The translations under genes and the position numbers were made by a program. DNA of 64,000 nt from Anaerolineales bacterium. GTDB taxonomy: Bacteria; Chloroflexota; Anaerolineae; 4572-78; J111. The DNA is taken from positions 744,001 through 808,000 of the forward strand of contig JABTUK010000001.1 of NCBI GenBank assembly GCA_015075405.1, in the 5' to 3' direction. How positions within the stretch are numbered: the first letter of the stretch is position 1; every line of letters starts with the position of its first letter. Below the pieces are notes generated by a model. The model made no database searches. It was not told the DNA's origin and saw nothing but the letters and a program-made list of their open reading frames with translations. Of the stretch, positions 52,472 to 60,840 are shown one piece after another.

Positions 52472-52506
52472 AAAAAGCCTATCCTTGCGCCGGGATAGGC
52501 TTTTTT
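52472..52506 (+). terminator. Intrinsic terminator of the LCP gene
   Basis: AAAAAGCCTATCC, 7-nt loop, GGATAGGC and TTTTTT; symmetrical A and T tracts would work on both strands. Confidence 0.92.
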
Positions 52507-52562
52507 GCTAAACAACTCAAAAGGTTTTGACCATTCAGCCAAGGAAAGATACCATGCCACTA

Positions 52563-52596
52563 AAGACCTTAAGGTTTAGAAAACCTGTAAGGTCTT
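52563..52596. repeat. AAGACCTTAAGGTTT palindrome
   Basis: AAGACCTT-AAGGTTT, short loop, AAACCT-GTAAGGTCTT, in the leader of the SIS gene. A related palindrome (GACCTCAAAG) lies inside the gene at 60837-62408. Confidence 0.75.
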
Positions 52597-52630
52597 ATCC
52601 TGACTCTGGCAAAAAAGGATTGTCCACGTT

Positions 52631-53683
52631 ATGAACAATACCGAAACCGCCGGCGCGGCCACCTATCGCGAAATTACCACCCAAACCGAAGCCTGGACCG
52701 AAGCGATAGAGGTGGTGGTCCACCATGCCGGGGCGTTGGCGGCGCTTTGGCGTGGCGAAAATTTTGCTCACCTCATTTTTACCGGCTGTGGCTCAACCTA
52801 TTATCTGGCCCTAGCTGCCGCCGCCTTGTTTCAAGAGTTGACCGGCAGGCCGGCCAGGGGCATCCCGGCCAGCGAACTGGTTCTATCCCCGGCCAGCGCC
52901 TATCCCGCCAGTGGACGTATCCTACTGGTGGCCATCAGCCGCTCCGCCGAAACTACCGAAACCATTCAAGCGGTCAAATTATTTCAACAGCAGCAGCGCG
53001 GCCAGGTTATTACCATTAGCAATTACCCGGACCGCCCGCTGGCAACGATGGGGCGGGTCAATCTGGCGATGCCAACGGGACAGGAATACAGCCTGGCCCA
53101 GACCCGCTCGTTTGCCTCGATGTATGTGGCCACGGTAGCGTTGGCTGCGCTGTTGGCCGAGCGGGCCGATTTGAGCCAGGCCATCAAGGGGCTGCCGCAG
53201 GTGGGTCAGCGGCTCATTCAGCAATACGAAACTCTGGCTAAAACCTGGGGCAGCAATCTTAACCTGGACCGCTTCTATTTTTTGGGCAGCGGCCTGCGCT
53301 ACGGTCTGGCCTGCGAAGTCAATCTTAAGATGAAAGAGATGACCCTGACCCACAGCGAGCCGTTCCATTTTTTGGAGTTTCGCCACGGCCCTATCTCGAT
53401 GGCCGGCCCGACCGCAGCGGTGATTGGGCTGCTTTCGGAGCAAAACCTGGCCCACGAAGCCGCCGTGCTGCAAGAGGCGCAGCGATTAGGCGCGCAAATT
53501 CTGACTCTGGGCGAAGCGGCTGCGGATGTCGTTTTTACCTCGCACCTGCCCGAGCAGGTGCGAAATGCGCTTTATCTGCCGGTGTTGCAGCTTATGGCCT
53601 ACTATCGGGCCGTCGCCAAAGGGTTGAACCCCGACCGGCCCAACAACCTTGAGGCGGTGGTTAAGTTGGCCTGGGGAGAGTAA
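52631..53683 (+). CDS. Double-SIS sugar-phosphate isomerase/deaminase (AgaS/GlmS-isomerase-like)
   Basis: A 350-aa protein with two SIS domains. The first contains TGCGSTYYLA and the phosphate loop SRSAETTET; the second has the catalytic-loop EFRHGPISM typical of GlmS isomerase domains and AgaS. It likely acts on a hexosamine 6-phosphate, interconverting amino- and keto-sugar phosphate with release of ammonia. With GH114 and a tagatose-bisphosphate-type aldolase in the same operon (29-bp gaps), galactosamine 6-phosphate is the most economical substrate (inference). Confidence 0.82.
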   Translation: MNNTETAGAATYREITTQTEAWTEAIEVVVHHAGALAALWRGENFAHLIFTGCGSTYYLALAAAALFQELTGRPARGIPASELVLSPASAYPASGRILLVAISRSAETTETIQAVKLFQQQQRGQVITISNYPDRPLATMGRVNLAMPTGQEYSLAQTRSFASMYVATVALAALLAERADLSQAIKGLPQVGQRLIQQYETLAKTWGSNLNLDRFYFLGSGLRYGLACEVNLKMKEMTLTHSEPFHFLEFRHGPISMAGPTAAVIGLLSEQNLAHEAAVLQEAQRLGAQILTLGEAAADVVFTSHLPEQVRNALYLPVLQLMAYYRAVAKGLNPDRPNNLEAVVKLAWGE

Positions 53684-53712
53684 ATAGAATGTTCGGCGCT
53701 TGAAGGTAAGAT

Positions 53713-54594
53713 ATGAAACCACACTTAAGCCTGTCCTCTTTCCTTCATAACTTCCTTATTGTCCTGGCGATTGTGGTTATTGCCTGGGCTGTTCTACAAC
53801 TGCTGACCGTTTATCGCCAGGGTTCCCCTGCCGCCGCGATTCAGGTTACAAACTCGAATCATCAGGTTTTCCTGCCGGTCATTTCCGCCAATATTTGGCA
53901 GCCCCCCCCAGGCACAAGCTGGCAGTGGCAGTTAACCGGCTCAATTGATACCTCATTCAATGTCAGAATGTACGATATTGACCTGTTTGACACGCCTCAA
54001 AGCGTCATTGATCAGTTGCATGCCAACGGACGAATAGTGATCTGTTATTTCAGCGCCGGTAGCTGGGAAGATTGGCGTTCTGATGCGAGCCAATTTCCCG
54101 ACACTATCATTGGCCAACCTCTGGACGACTGGCCGGGTGAAAAATGGCTCGATATCCGCCGTCTGGATTTACTGGGGCCGATTATGCAGGCCAGGCTCGA
54201 CCTGGCCCGACAGAAAAAGTGTGATGGGGTGGAACCGGATAATGTGGACGGGTACACCAACACCACCGGCTTTCCCCTGACTGCCCAGGACCAACTTGCC
54301 TACAACCGTTGGCTGGCTAACGAGGCTCATGCCCGCAGGCTGTCGGTGGGTCTAAAAAACAATCTGGATCAAATCCCCGATCTGGTGACACATTTTGACT
54401 GGGCTTTAAACGAACAATGTTTTCAATACGATGAGTGTGACAAGTTGTTACCCTTTGTTCAGGCCGGCAAAGCAGTTTTTGGGGTTGAATATGAACTAAG
54501 CCCTACTCAATTCTGTCCCGCAGCCAATTCGATGAATTTTGATTGGCTCAAGAAAAAGCTTAATCTGGATGCCTGGCGACAGGCATGCCGTTAA
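53713..54594 (+). CDS. GH114 endo-alpha-1,4-polygalactosaminidase family protein
   Basis: A 293-aa exported or membrane-anchored protein. One N-terminal hydrophobic segment (about 14-36), then the GH114 domain: WQWQLTGSIDTSFNVRMYDI, VICYFSAGSWEDWRSDA, KKCDGVEPDNVDGYTNTTGF (acidic catalytic region) and ALNEQCFQYDEC. GH114 enzymes cut alpha-1,4-linked galactosamine polymers of the Pel/fungal galactosaminogalactan type. Its operon partners could use the released sugar. AAGGTAAGAT precedes the ATG. Confidence 0.88.
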   Translation: MKPHLSLSSFLHNFLIVLAIVVIAWAVLQLLTVYRQGSPAAAIQVTNSNHQVFLPVISANIWQPPPGTSWQWQLTGSIDTSFNVRMYDIDLFDTPQSVIDQLHANGRIVICYFSAGSWEDWRSDASQFPDTIIGQPLDDWPGEKWLDIRRLDLLGPIMQARLDLARQKKCDGVEPDNVDGYTNTTGFPLTAQDQLAYNRWLANEAHARRLSVGLKNNLDQIPDLVTHFDWALNEQCFQYDECDKLLPFVQAGKAVFGVEYELSPTQFCPAANSMNFDWLKKKLNLDAWRQACR

Positions 54595-54623
54595 AACATA
54601 ATTAATTTCAAAAGGATATACCT

Positions 54624-55601
54624 ATGACACCCCTTTCTATTGGTAAGTTACGCAACCTGCAACAATGCTCAACCCCGCGTGGGGCGCTGGCCGTACTGGC
54701 CCTCGACCACCGCAACAATCTGCGCAACTCGTTGCGCCCCGAAGCCCCCGACAGTGTGACTTCGGCTGAACTGACCGCCTTCAAAGTAGAGGTGGTGGGG
54801 GCGCTGGCCCCCGCCGCCAGCGCCGTGCTGCTCGACCCGCAGGTGGGGGGAGCGCAGTGCATTGCCGCCGGGGCGCTGCCGGGACATGTCGGCCTGGTGG
54901 TAGCCGTAGAACAGAGCGGCTACGTGGGCGACCCCGGCGCGCGCTTGAGCCAGCTTGCTCCCAATTGGTCTGTCGCCAAAACCAGCCGGATGGGGGCCAA
55001 TGCCGCCAAATTACTGGTCTATTATCATCCTGACGCCCCCACAGCCCCGCAAATTGAAGCATTGGTGCGCCAGGTGGTTGCCGATTGCGCAGCCCAGGAC
55101 CTGCCGCTTATGCTCGAACCGCTGTCCTATTCCCCTGACCCCAGCCGCAAAAAATTAGCCCCCGAGGAGCGCCGCCGTGTGGTCATCGAGACGGCCCGGC
55201 GGCTGGTTATCCCCGGCGTAGATGTGCTCAAGGCTGAATTTCCGCTCGATGCGGCGACTGTGCCGGATGAGGCCATTTGGGCCGATGCCTGCGCCGAACT
55301 GACTGCGGCCAGCGCCGCGCCCTGGGTGCTGCTCTCCGCCTCGGTGGATTATGAAACTTATTTGCGGCAGGTAACGGTGGCTTGTCAGGCCGGCGCCTCC
55401 GGGGTGGCCGTCGGGCGCGCCGTGTGGAAAGAAGCGGTGGGGCTGACCGGCGAAGCTCGCGCGGCCTTTTTGCGGGGTACGGCCCGCCAGCGCATGGCCC
55501 GGATCACGGCTCTGTGCGATGCTTTGGCCCGTCCCTGGAACGAACTATTCGCCGCGCCGGAAGTGGATGATAGCTGGTCAGGCAGTTATGCTGAAATATA
55601 G
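54624..55601 (+). CDS. Class I aldolase, tagatose-1,6-bisphosphate aldolase (LacD)-like
   Basis: A 325-aa (beta/alpha)8 aldolase. VLALDHRNNLRNSL at the N-terminus and the Schiff-base region VDVLKAEFPLD are as in LacD and sulfofructose-phosphate aldolases; AKTSRMGANAAKLLVYYHPD and LMLEPLSY also fit. It should cleave a ketose (bis)phosphate into two three-carbon units. In this operon tagatose 1,6-bisphosphate is likely; a 6-deoxy-6-sulfofructose phosphate is an alternative for this family. AAGGATATACCT precedes the ATG. No tagatose-6-phosphate kinase gene is adjacent. Confidence 0.84.
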   Translation: MTPLSIGKLRNLQQCSTPRGALAVLALDHRNNLRNSLRPEAPDSVTSAELTAFKVEVVGALAPAASAVLLDPQVGGAQCIAAGALPGHVGLVVAVEQSGYVGDPGARLSQLAPNWSVAKTSRMGANAAKLLVYYHPDAPTAPQIEALVRQVVADCAAQDLPLMLEPLSYSPDPSRKKLAPEERRRVVIETARRLVIPGVDVLKAEFPLDAATVPDEAIWADACAELTAASAAPWVLLSASVDYETYLRQVTVACQAGASGVAVGRAVWKEAVGLTGEARAAFLRGTARQRMARITALCDALARPWNELFAAPEVDDSWSGSYAEI

Positions 55602-56194
55602 GCACTTAGGCATTCACAGCGACAAAAAATTGTCGATCCTTTTTGCGAATGACGAATGGCGAATGATGATTCTGATTCGCCATTCGCCCATTCGCCATTC
55701 TTTTCCAAGCGCAGTCTTGGAAAAAACTTAGGAACTGAGAGGACTCAATGGAACTGAGGGAACTAAAGGAACTCGGTTCCCCTCAGTTCCACTGAGTCTT
55801 CCTACACCCCCCACTGAAAGCACGCCGGAAGTACTTTCGGGCAAACAGTTTCGGTACTTTTGGCTTAGAAATAAGCTGCTTTCGTCAGTACCTTTGTCTC
55901 TGTTATCTCTTGGTAGAATCGCTTATAATTGAACCGCATCGTTGCATCGGTAAATCTGATTTCTTGATGGAATTGCACTTTGACAACCACAAGCCGATGA
56001 AGCCTCGCCTTACCTCGTTGTCCGCGCCAGAACCTTCTGGCTAAATTCTCTCTTTTCCTCGAGTCTTAAAATTTTATCAGCGGTACGCCGAAGTAAGGCG
56101 TATCTATACTATTTCAATCAATCATATTGCCGTTTGGGGAAAATGCTTCAAACGGCAAAAATTCTCCATCTTTCTGACAAAAAAGGATAATGGC
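55602..56194. repeat. 593-bp gap: two stuttered arrays and leader of the diterpene operon
   Basis: 55645-55705 is a GAATGACGAATGGCGAATGA array with inverse TTCGCCATTCGCCCATTCG; 55729-55800 is a GGAACTGAGG-type array. 55801-56126 is AT-richer; a TATAAT lies at 55924-55929 but lacks a good -35. A hairpin TTGCCGTTTG...CAAACGGCAA (56127-56158) precedes the first diterpene gene by 36 bp and may terminate or shape the leader. Confidence 0.7.
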
Positions 56195-57013
56195 GTGGAT
56201 AGTTTATCAACCTGGTTACAACTAGATGATGAAATTATCGCCGGCAAGGTTGCTGAGCAAATCTCTACGGCAGTTATTTACTTAAATGGCACTCGCCGCT
56301 GGTTCCTCACCCAAAGCAAAAACTGGGCCGATTATGGGCGGATTGCCGGCCTGGCTCACCGTGAGTTGTGCCAACTTCTGTATAATCATGGTTTGCAAAC
56401 CTTGATTCAGCCTTTGCTGGGTTATGACATCCTGACTCGAGGTCCCGATTATCTCAGGCTGGCGGTGGAGCAGGGATTGGGCGAACTGACCCAACCGGCT
56501 TATCGAGAGTGGTATCACCGGGAAGAAATCCGGGTAACTTTTTACGGCAACTGGTTCAATATCCTGACCGAGTTTAACTTTAACCAGGCGACAGAATTGT
56601 TGAATTTGGCAGCCGAAACAAGCAGTTATACCCGGCGAAAACTATTATTGGGGGTCTTTGCCGATGAAGGGCTGGATAATATTGTCAGCCTGGCCCGGCG
56701 CGTCAACCGGGGAGAGGCATTGGTAGAAGGCTACTATGGTCAGCCGGTTGGTCCCGTAGACCTCATTATTGGCTCCGGCCAGCCAGTTATTTGGGATTTA
56801 CCGCTGTTGAATATCAACAAAGCCAATCTTTACTTTTTGCAGGCGCCCACCTTTTGCTTAAACCGGGAGGCGCTGCGCCAAATTTTGTTTGACTGTCTTT
56901 ATCAGCGCATCAACGATGATAAGCTCTACGATGATTTGACAACCGAAGCCTGGAGAAAGGTTGAAATTTTAGGAATTGGCCAACGAACTGAGAAAGGCTG
57001 GATAGCGCTATGA
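56195..57013 (+). CDS. Rv3378c-like diterpene synthase/transferase (cis-prenyltransferase fold)
   Basis: A 272-aa homologue of M. tuberculosis tuberculosinyl transferase Rv3378c and of the Herpetosiphon kolavelool synthase family, which act on the cyclic diphosphate made by a class II cyclase. Shared segments: GTRRWF near residue 30, HGLQTLIQP, LEGYYG-like LVEGYYGQPVGPVDLIIG, IWDLPLL, LYFLQAPTFCL and LRQILFD. The residue before GTRRWF is Asn, where the mycobacterial enzyme has the Mg-associated Asp. GTG 56195 follows AAAGGATAATGGC. Its stop overlaps the start of the class II cyclase gene by 4 nt (ATGA). Soluble. Confidence 0.85.
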   Translation: MDSLSTWLQLDDEIIAGKVAEQISTAVIYLNGTRRWFLTQSKNWADYGRIAGLAHRELCQLLYNHGLQTLIQPLLGYDILTRGPDYLRLAVEQGLGELTQPAYREWYHREEIRVTFYGNWFNILTEFNFNQATELLNLAAETSSYTRRKLLLGVFADEGLDNIVSLARRVNRGEALVEGYYGQPVGPVDLIIGSGQPVIWDLPLLNINKANLYFLQAPTFCLNREALRQILFDCLYQRINDDKLYDDLTTEAWRKVEILGIGQRTEKGWIAL

Positions 57014-58590
57014 CCCAACAATTGATCGAGTTACTGCATCGGATGCAGCACAACCCCAACTATCTGTCGCCTTCGGCGTATGATACGGCCTGGCTGGCCT
57101 GGCTTTACCCGCAAGCACGGGTCTGGCTCATGGCTGCCCAACACCCCGACGGCAGTTGGGGCGCTGAATTGGAATATTACCACGACCGGGTCATCTCAAC
57201 TCTGGCGGCGATTAATGCCATCGCCGCTACTTCGGGGAATGTCCACGAATTGAAGCAGATCGAAAAAGGTATCCGCTACCTGGAGAGGGCCATTCCCCAG
57301 TTGAGCCAGGATGTGTTTGAGACCATCGGCTTTGAATTAATCTTACCCCGCCTGGTTAAAACGGGCCAGGCTTTGGGCTTAAAACTTGATCGAATCGAAA
57401 CCCTGATTGAACCACAACTGCCGCTGTATCATCAAAAGCTGGCCCTGATTCCAAAAGCTATGATTTATTCCCCCCATCTGGCTGTGGCTCATTCGCTGGA
57501 ATTTTTGAGTTTTGAGGAACTCGACCGTGCGGCCATCCCCCGTTTGAGGACGGCCAACGGCAGTATTCACAATTCACCGGCGGCCACAGCTTTTGTAGAA
57601 ATTGCCGGGGGTGGTTCGTTAGATGGCTGGGCTTACCTGGATGATTTGATCGAGCGGTACGGGGGGTACGCGCCCAGTTTCGCGCCGTTTGAACTCTTTG
57701 AGATTATCTGGACGCTGCACCACCTCAGTTTGACGGTTGATTTGCCGACGTTGGAGCCGGTCATCCATCCTCTGCTTGACACGCTCAGCCAAGCCTGGAC
57801 TGAGCGCGGGGTTGGCTTTTCGACCACTTTTGTGGCTGATCCAGACGACTCTTCGGTGGCGCTGCGGATTTTTAATAAACTGGGTATTTATAAAGACCCG
57901 GCAGTTTTAGAAGTGTATGAAGTGGGAGATCACTTTGAGTGCATGCCGTTTGAACGGAATTTGTCGCTGGATGCCCATATCCACATTATCCACGCCTTGA
58001 AAACCGCCCCCGATTTTCCGCGCCGCGATGAAATGCTGCTAAAAGCTTTGAATATTTTGGGCCGCGACCTGACCACCGAATATATTGTAGACAAATGGCA
58101 TGCTTCGCCTTATTACAGCACTTCGCATGCGATTATTGGTTTAACCGGATTATCAGATAGAATTATCCCCAAGCAAATTGCCTGGCTGCTTAAAACCCAG
58201 CGGGCTGACGGTAGCTGGACCTTCTACCCCAACCTGCCCGGCGCGGCGGTCGAAGAGACGGCTTACGCTCTGTTAGCCCTGATGGCCGTCCGGGAAAAGA
58301 AAGGCGACATCTCTCTCAGCGCCATCGAACGAGGCATCCGTTATCTGGAAACACATTACACCACGGCTGAGGCCCTACCCTCCTTATGGATCCACAAGTG
58401 CCTTTACAACCCGTACCACATTGTCGAGTCGGTGGTGCTGTCGGCATTGGACAAATATAAAAGTATGGTCAAACCGACCCGGCGACCGCGTTTGATCACC
58501 GACTTGACCCACCTATCCTTGCAAAAGTTACGGGCTGAACCTCTAGCTCAGAAAGCGATAATACGGCCTTCGTCCACATCGGGGATATAG
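57010..58590 (+). CDS. Class II diterpene cyclase (Rv3377c / kolavenyl or tuberculosinyl diphosphate synthase type)
   Basis: A 526-aa bacterial class II terpene cyclase (beta-gamma didomain). SPSAYDTAWLAWL at residues 21-33 is the diagnostic N-terminal motif; the protonating DxDD motif is Asp277-Pro-Asp-Asp280 in FVADPDDSSVAL; DKWHASPYYSTSHAI and the QW-like QRADGSWTFYPN follow. No DDxxD, so it should cyclise geranylgeranyl diphosphate by protonation and leave the diphosphate, to be removed by the coupled upstream protein. No GGPP synthase gene is in the window. The last 43 bp overlap the end of the convergent receiver gene. Confidence 0.92.
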   Translation: MTQQLIELLHRMQHNPNYLSPSAYDTAWLAWLYPQARVWLMAAQHPDGSWGAELEYYHDRVISTLAAINAIAATSGNVHELKQIEKGIRYLERAIPQLSQDVFETIGFELILPRLVKTGQALGLKLDRIETLIEPQLPLYHQKLALIPKAMIYSPHLAVAHSLEFLSFEELDRAAIPRLRTANGSIHNSPAATAFVEIAGGGSLDGWAYLDDLIERYGGYAPSFAPFELFEIIWTLHHLSLTVDLPTLEPVIHPLLDTLSQAWTERGVGFSTTFVADPDDSSVALRIFNKLGIYKDPAVLEVYEVGDHFECMPFERNLSLDAHIHIIHALKTAPDFPRRDEMLLKALNILGRDLTTEYIVDKWHASPYYSTSHAIIGLTGLSDRIIPKQIAWLLKTQRADGSWTFYPNLPGAAVEETAYALLALMAVREKKGDISLSAIERGIRYLETHYTTAEALPSLWIHKCLYNPYHIVESVVLSALDKYKSMVKPTRRPRLITDLTHLSLQKLRAEPLAQKAIIRPSSTSGI

Positions 58591-58958
58591 TTGCGAATCG
58601 CTTCTTTATCCCCGCTGAGAATCAGAGCCAGGCCGTCAAGGGTAAATGGTTTGACCATGTAAAACTCAGCGCCGTACTGCTGGCTGAGCCGGACTATATC
58701 GCGCAAATCGTTTGAAGATAAGACCCCCATTCGCTGTTGCGGGGCCAGCGCCTTTATCTCGGCTAAAATTTGCAGCCCGCGGTCCTGGTATCCTTCCAAC
58801 CCCATATCAACGAAGATCAAATCAAAAACTTCCTTTTGAAATGCAGTGATGGCTGCTTCTTTGGTGGCGGCAATCGTCAAAGTATGCTTCAACTGTCGTA
58901 ACTGTACCCCAAAGAGGGCAGCTAACGTATGGTTGTCTTCAACTAAGAGGATGTGCAT
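58548..58958 (-). CDS. Single-domain response regulator (receiver only)
   Basis: A 136-aa receiver domain: HILLVEDNHTLAALF, phospho-acceptor Asp in LIFVDMGLEGYQ, and MVKPFTLDGL. ATG 58958 follows AAAGGAAAATTTTCA. It starts 30 bp after the histidine kinase gene on the same strand and is its likely partner. The 3' end runs 43 bp into the convergent diterpene cyclase gene. Confidence 0.87.
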   Translation of the reverse strand: MHILLVEDNHTLAALFGVQLRQLKHTLTIAATKEAAITAFQKEVFDLIFVDMGLEGYQDRGLQILAEIKALAPQQRMGVLSSNDLRDIVRLSQQYGAEFYMVKPFTLDGLALILSGDKEAIRNYIPDVDEGRIIAF

Positions 58959-58988
58959 TGAAAATTTTCCTTTGGTAATTGCCAAATT

Positions 58989-60725
58989 TTATGCCGGTAA
59001 AGCAGTTTGAGTTTCAAGAGGCTCAGCTTCTACGGCTGGCAAGGTATTTGCGGGTAAAGTAACCTGGAAGGTAGTGCCATGGCCATACTGGCTGGTAAAG
59101 GTTAATTGCCCGCCGTGAAGTTCCGTTAAGCCTTTGGTTATGCTCAACCCCAGGCCGGTGCCTCCTGCCTTTTGGACCAGTTGATCATTGGCTCTAAAGA
59201 AGCGGCTAAACAGATGGGCCTGATCGGCCGGTTTTATGCCCACGCCGGTATCGGCTACGGCAATATTGACCCAATCGCCCGAATAGGTTACGTCTATTGT
59301 CGCTCCGCCTTGAGCGGTATATTTATAAGCATTGCTCAACAAATTTAATAGCACTTGCAACATTCGATTTTTATCCAGGTAAAGCCGGGGTAAATGATCG
59401 GGCAGCCTGACTTCGAGGCTCAGGTTGCGGTTGGTAAATTCCTGTTGGACCATTTTGACGGCCTGTTTGACGATAGCCGTTAAATCCACCCATTCCGGGT
59501 ACAGTTCGATTTCACCGGCTTCTAACCGGGAGAGGTCAATCAATTCGTTGGCCAGGGTGAGCAACTGCTTGATGCTGACATCAATGGTTTGCAGATGCTC
59601 ATAGCCTGGGGCCGATAAATTCTCTTTTTCCGAATCCAGCAGAACTTTTACATAACCCTTGATGGCGGTCATGGGGGTTCTCAACTCATGGCTGACCATG
59701 CCCAAAAAGAAAGATTTGGCCCGCTCCAACTCTGCCTCTTTGGTAAAATCTCTTAAAACCATCACATTGCCGGCGTCAACCTGCTTGCCGTCAACTGCCG
59801 GCAAGATTACCGGGGCAATGGTAGCCGAAATGGTGCGGCCCTGCCATTCGAATTTAACATTGTTCTGATCGGTTGGTTTCTGTCCCCCCATCCAGCTATG
59901 GATGATTTCCCGCGCCTTGTCTTCGACATTGGTTAAAATTTCGGATAAGTTTAAAGCTTGCAAACTCCGGTGGGCCAACTGATTGGCCGCCGGATTGGTT
60001 ACCATTACCTGCTGGTGGGCATCAAAAACCACCACCCCGTCGGCAATGGCTTCCAAAATGGTTTCATTGCGCACGGCGGTGGCGCGTTCTCGCTGTAGGG
60101 CCTCGGCCAGTTTTTGGGTTCGGTCCTTCACCCGCTGATCAAGTTCCTCATTCAGCGCCCGCGCTTCGGCCAGGGCCTTATCCAGAGATTGAGCAATCAG
60201 CCACGAAACCCCGGCAATGACCAGCAGTGAAATAAGGCCGGCGAAAAATACCTTTTCGGGGCTTAGGGCGTTCAACAAGTACAGATTTAAGATATAAGCG
60301 CCTGTAATCGCACCCCAATATACATAACTGTAAATGGGTTTAATCAAAAAGGCAGCCATAATAATGGGCACGGTCATACCCACAAAAATGATTTCAATAT
60401 CGGTTGCGTTGAAAGTAAAAGTAGCGCCCATTACCACCAATAACAGAAACAGATGACGCGCCAGGTGCGGATACCAGCGATGCCCGCCCCAAATCAGTCC
60501 CAACATCATTACCAGGATAATCTCGATGGAAATATAACCGGCGTACTCTTGCGCATCATGGTCGCCAACGCCCCACAGAACATAGAGGTTGTAAAGCAAA
60601 TCAAAAATCGTAACTCCCCAGATAGCCCCGACAAAATAGCTAAAAATCTTCCCCTTTCGTTTATCTTCAGGGAGTATCCCTGCTTTACTCGGGCTTTCCG
60701 GGTTAAACATGGCACTGAATTTCAT
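58989..60725 (-). CDS. Membrane histidine kinase with PAS domain
   Basis: A 578-aa sensor kinase: five to six membrane helices (about residues 28-185), a coiled coil (about 185-225), PAS (about 225-340), HisKA with His in GMVSHELRTPMTAIKGY, and HATPase (NLLSNAYKY, VADTGVGIKPADQAHLFSRFF, GTGLGLSITKGL). The membrane region shows no known sensor motif by eye. Stop is followed after 30 bp by a receiver gene. It lies next to the diterpene operon on the opposite strand. Confidence 0.93.
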   Translation of the reverse strand: MKFSAMFNPESPSKAGILPEDKRKGKIFSYFVGAIWGVTIFDLLYNLYVLWGVGDHDAQEYAGYISIEIILVMMLGLIWGGHRWYPHLARHLFLLLVVMGATFTFNATDIEIIFVGMTVPIIMAAFLIKPIYSYVYWGAITGAYILNLYLLNALSPEKVFFAGLISLLVIAGVSWLIAQSLDKALAEARALNEELDQRVKDRTQKLAEALQRERATAVRNETILEAIADGVVVFDAHQQVMVTNPAANQLAHRSLQALNLSEILTNVEDKAREIIHSWMGGQKPTDQNNVKFEWQGRTISATIAPVILPAVDGKQVDAGNVMVLRDFTKEAELERAKSFFLGMVSHELRTPMTAIKGYVKVLLDSEKENLSAPGYEHLQTIDVSIKQLLTLANELIDLSRLEAGEIELYPEWVDLTAIVKQAVKMVQQEFTNRNLSLEVRLPDHLPRLYLDKNRMLQVLLNLLSNAYKYTAQGGATIDVTYSGDWVNIAVADTGVGIKPADQAHLFSRFFRANDQLVQKAGGTGLGLSITKGLTELHGGQLTFTSQYGHGTTFQVTLPANTLPAVEAEPLETQTALPA

Positions 60726-60743
60726 TAATCTCAGCCTTTCCGC

Positions 60744-60840
60744 TTAGAGCCTATCCGAAAAACGGTAGGTTGGCATCCCTATGCCAGCCGGTGACGCATA
60801 GGGATGCGCCACCTACGAGGTTATTCGGATAGCCTCTTAG
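60744..60840. mobile_element. MITE-like inverted repeat (single copy in window)
   Basis: Arms of about 40 bp: left starts AGAGCCTATCCGAAAAAC and ends GCATCCCTATG; right starts CATAGGGATGCG and ends GTTATTCGGATAGCCTCT. The right-hand TTA at 60837-60839 is the stop codon of the minus-strand gene upstream. Confidence 0.75.
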
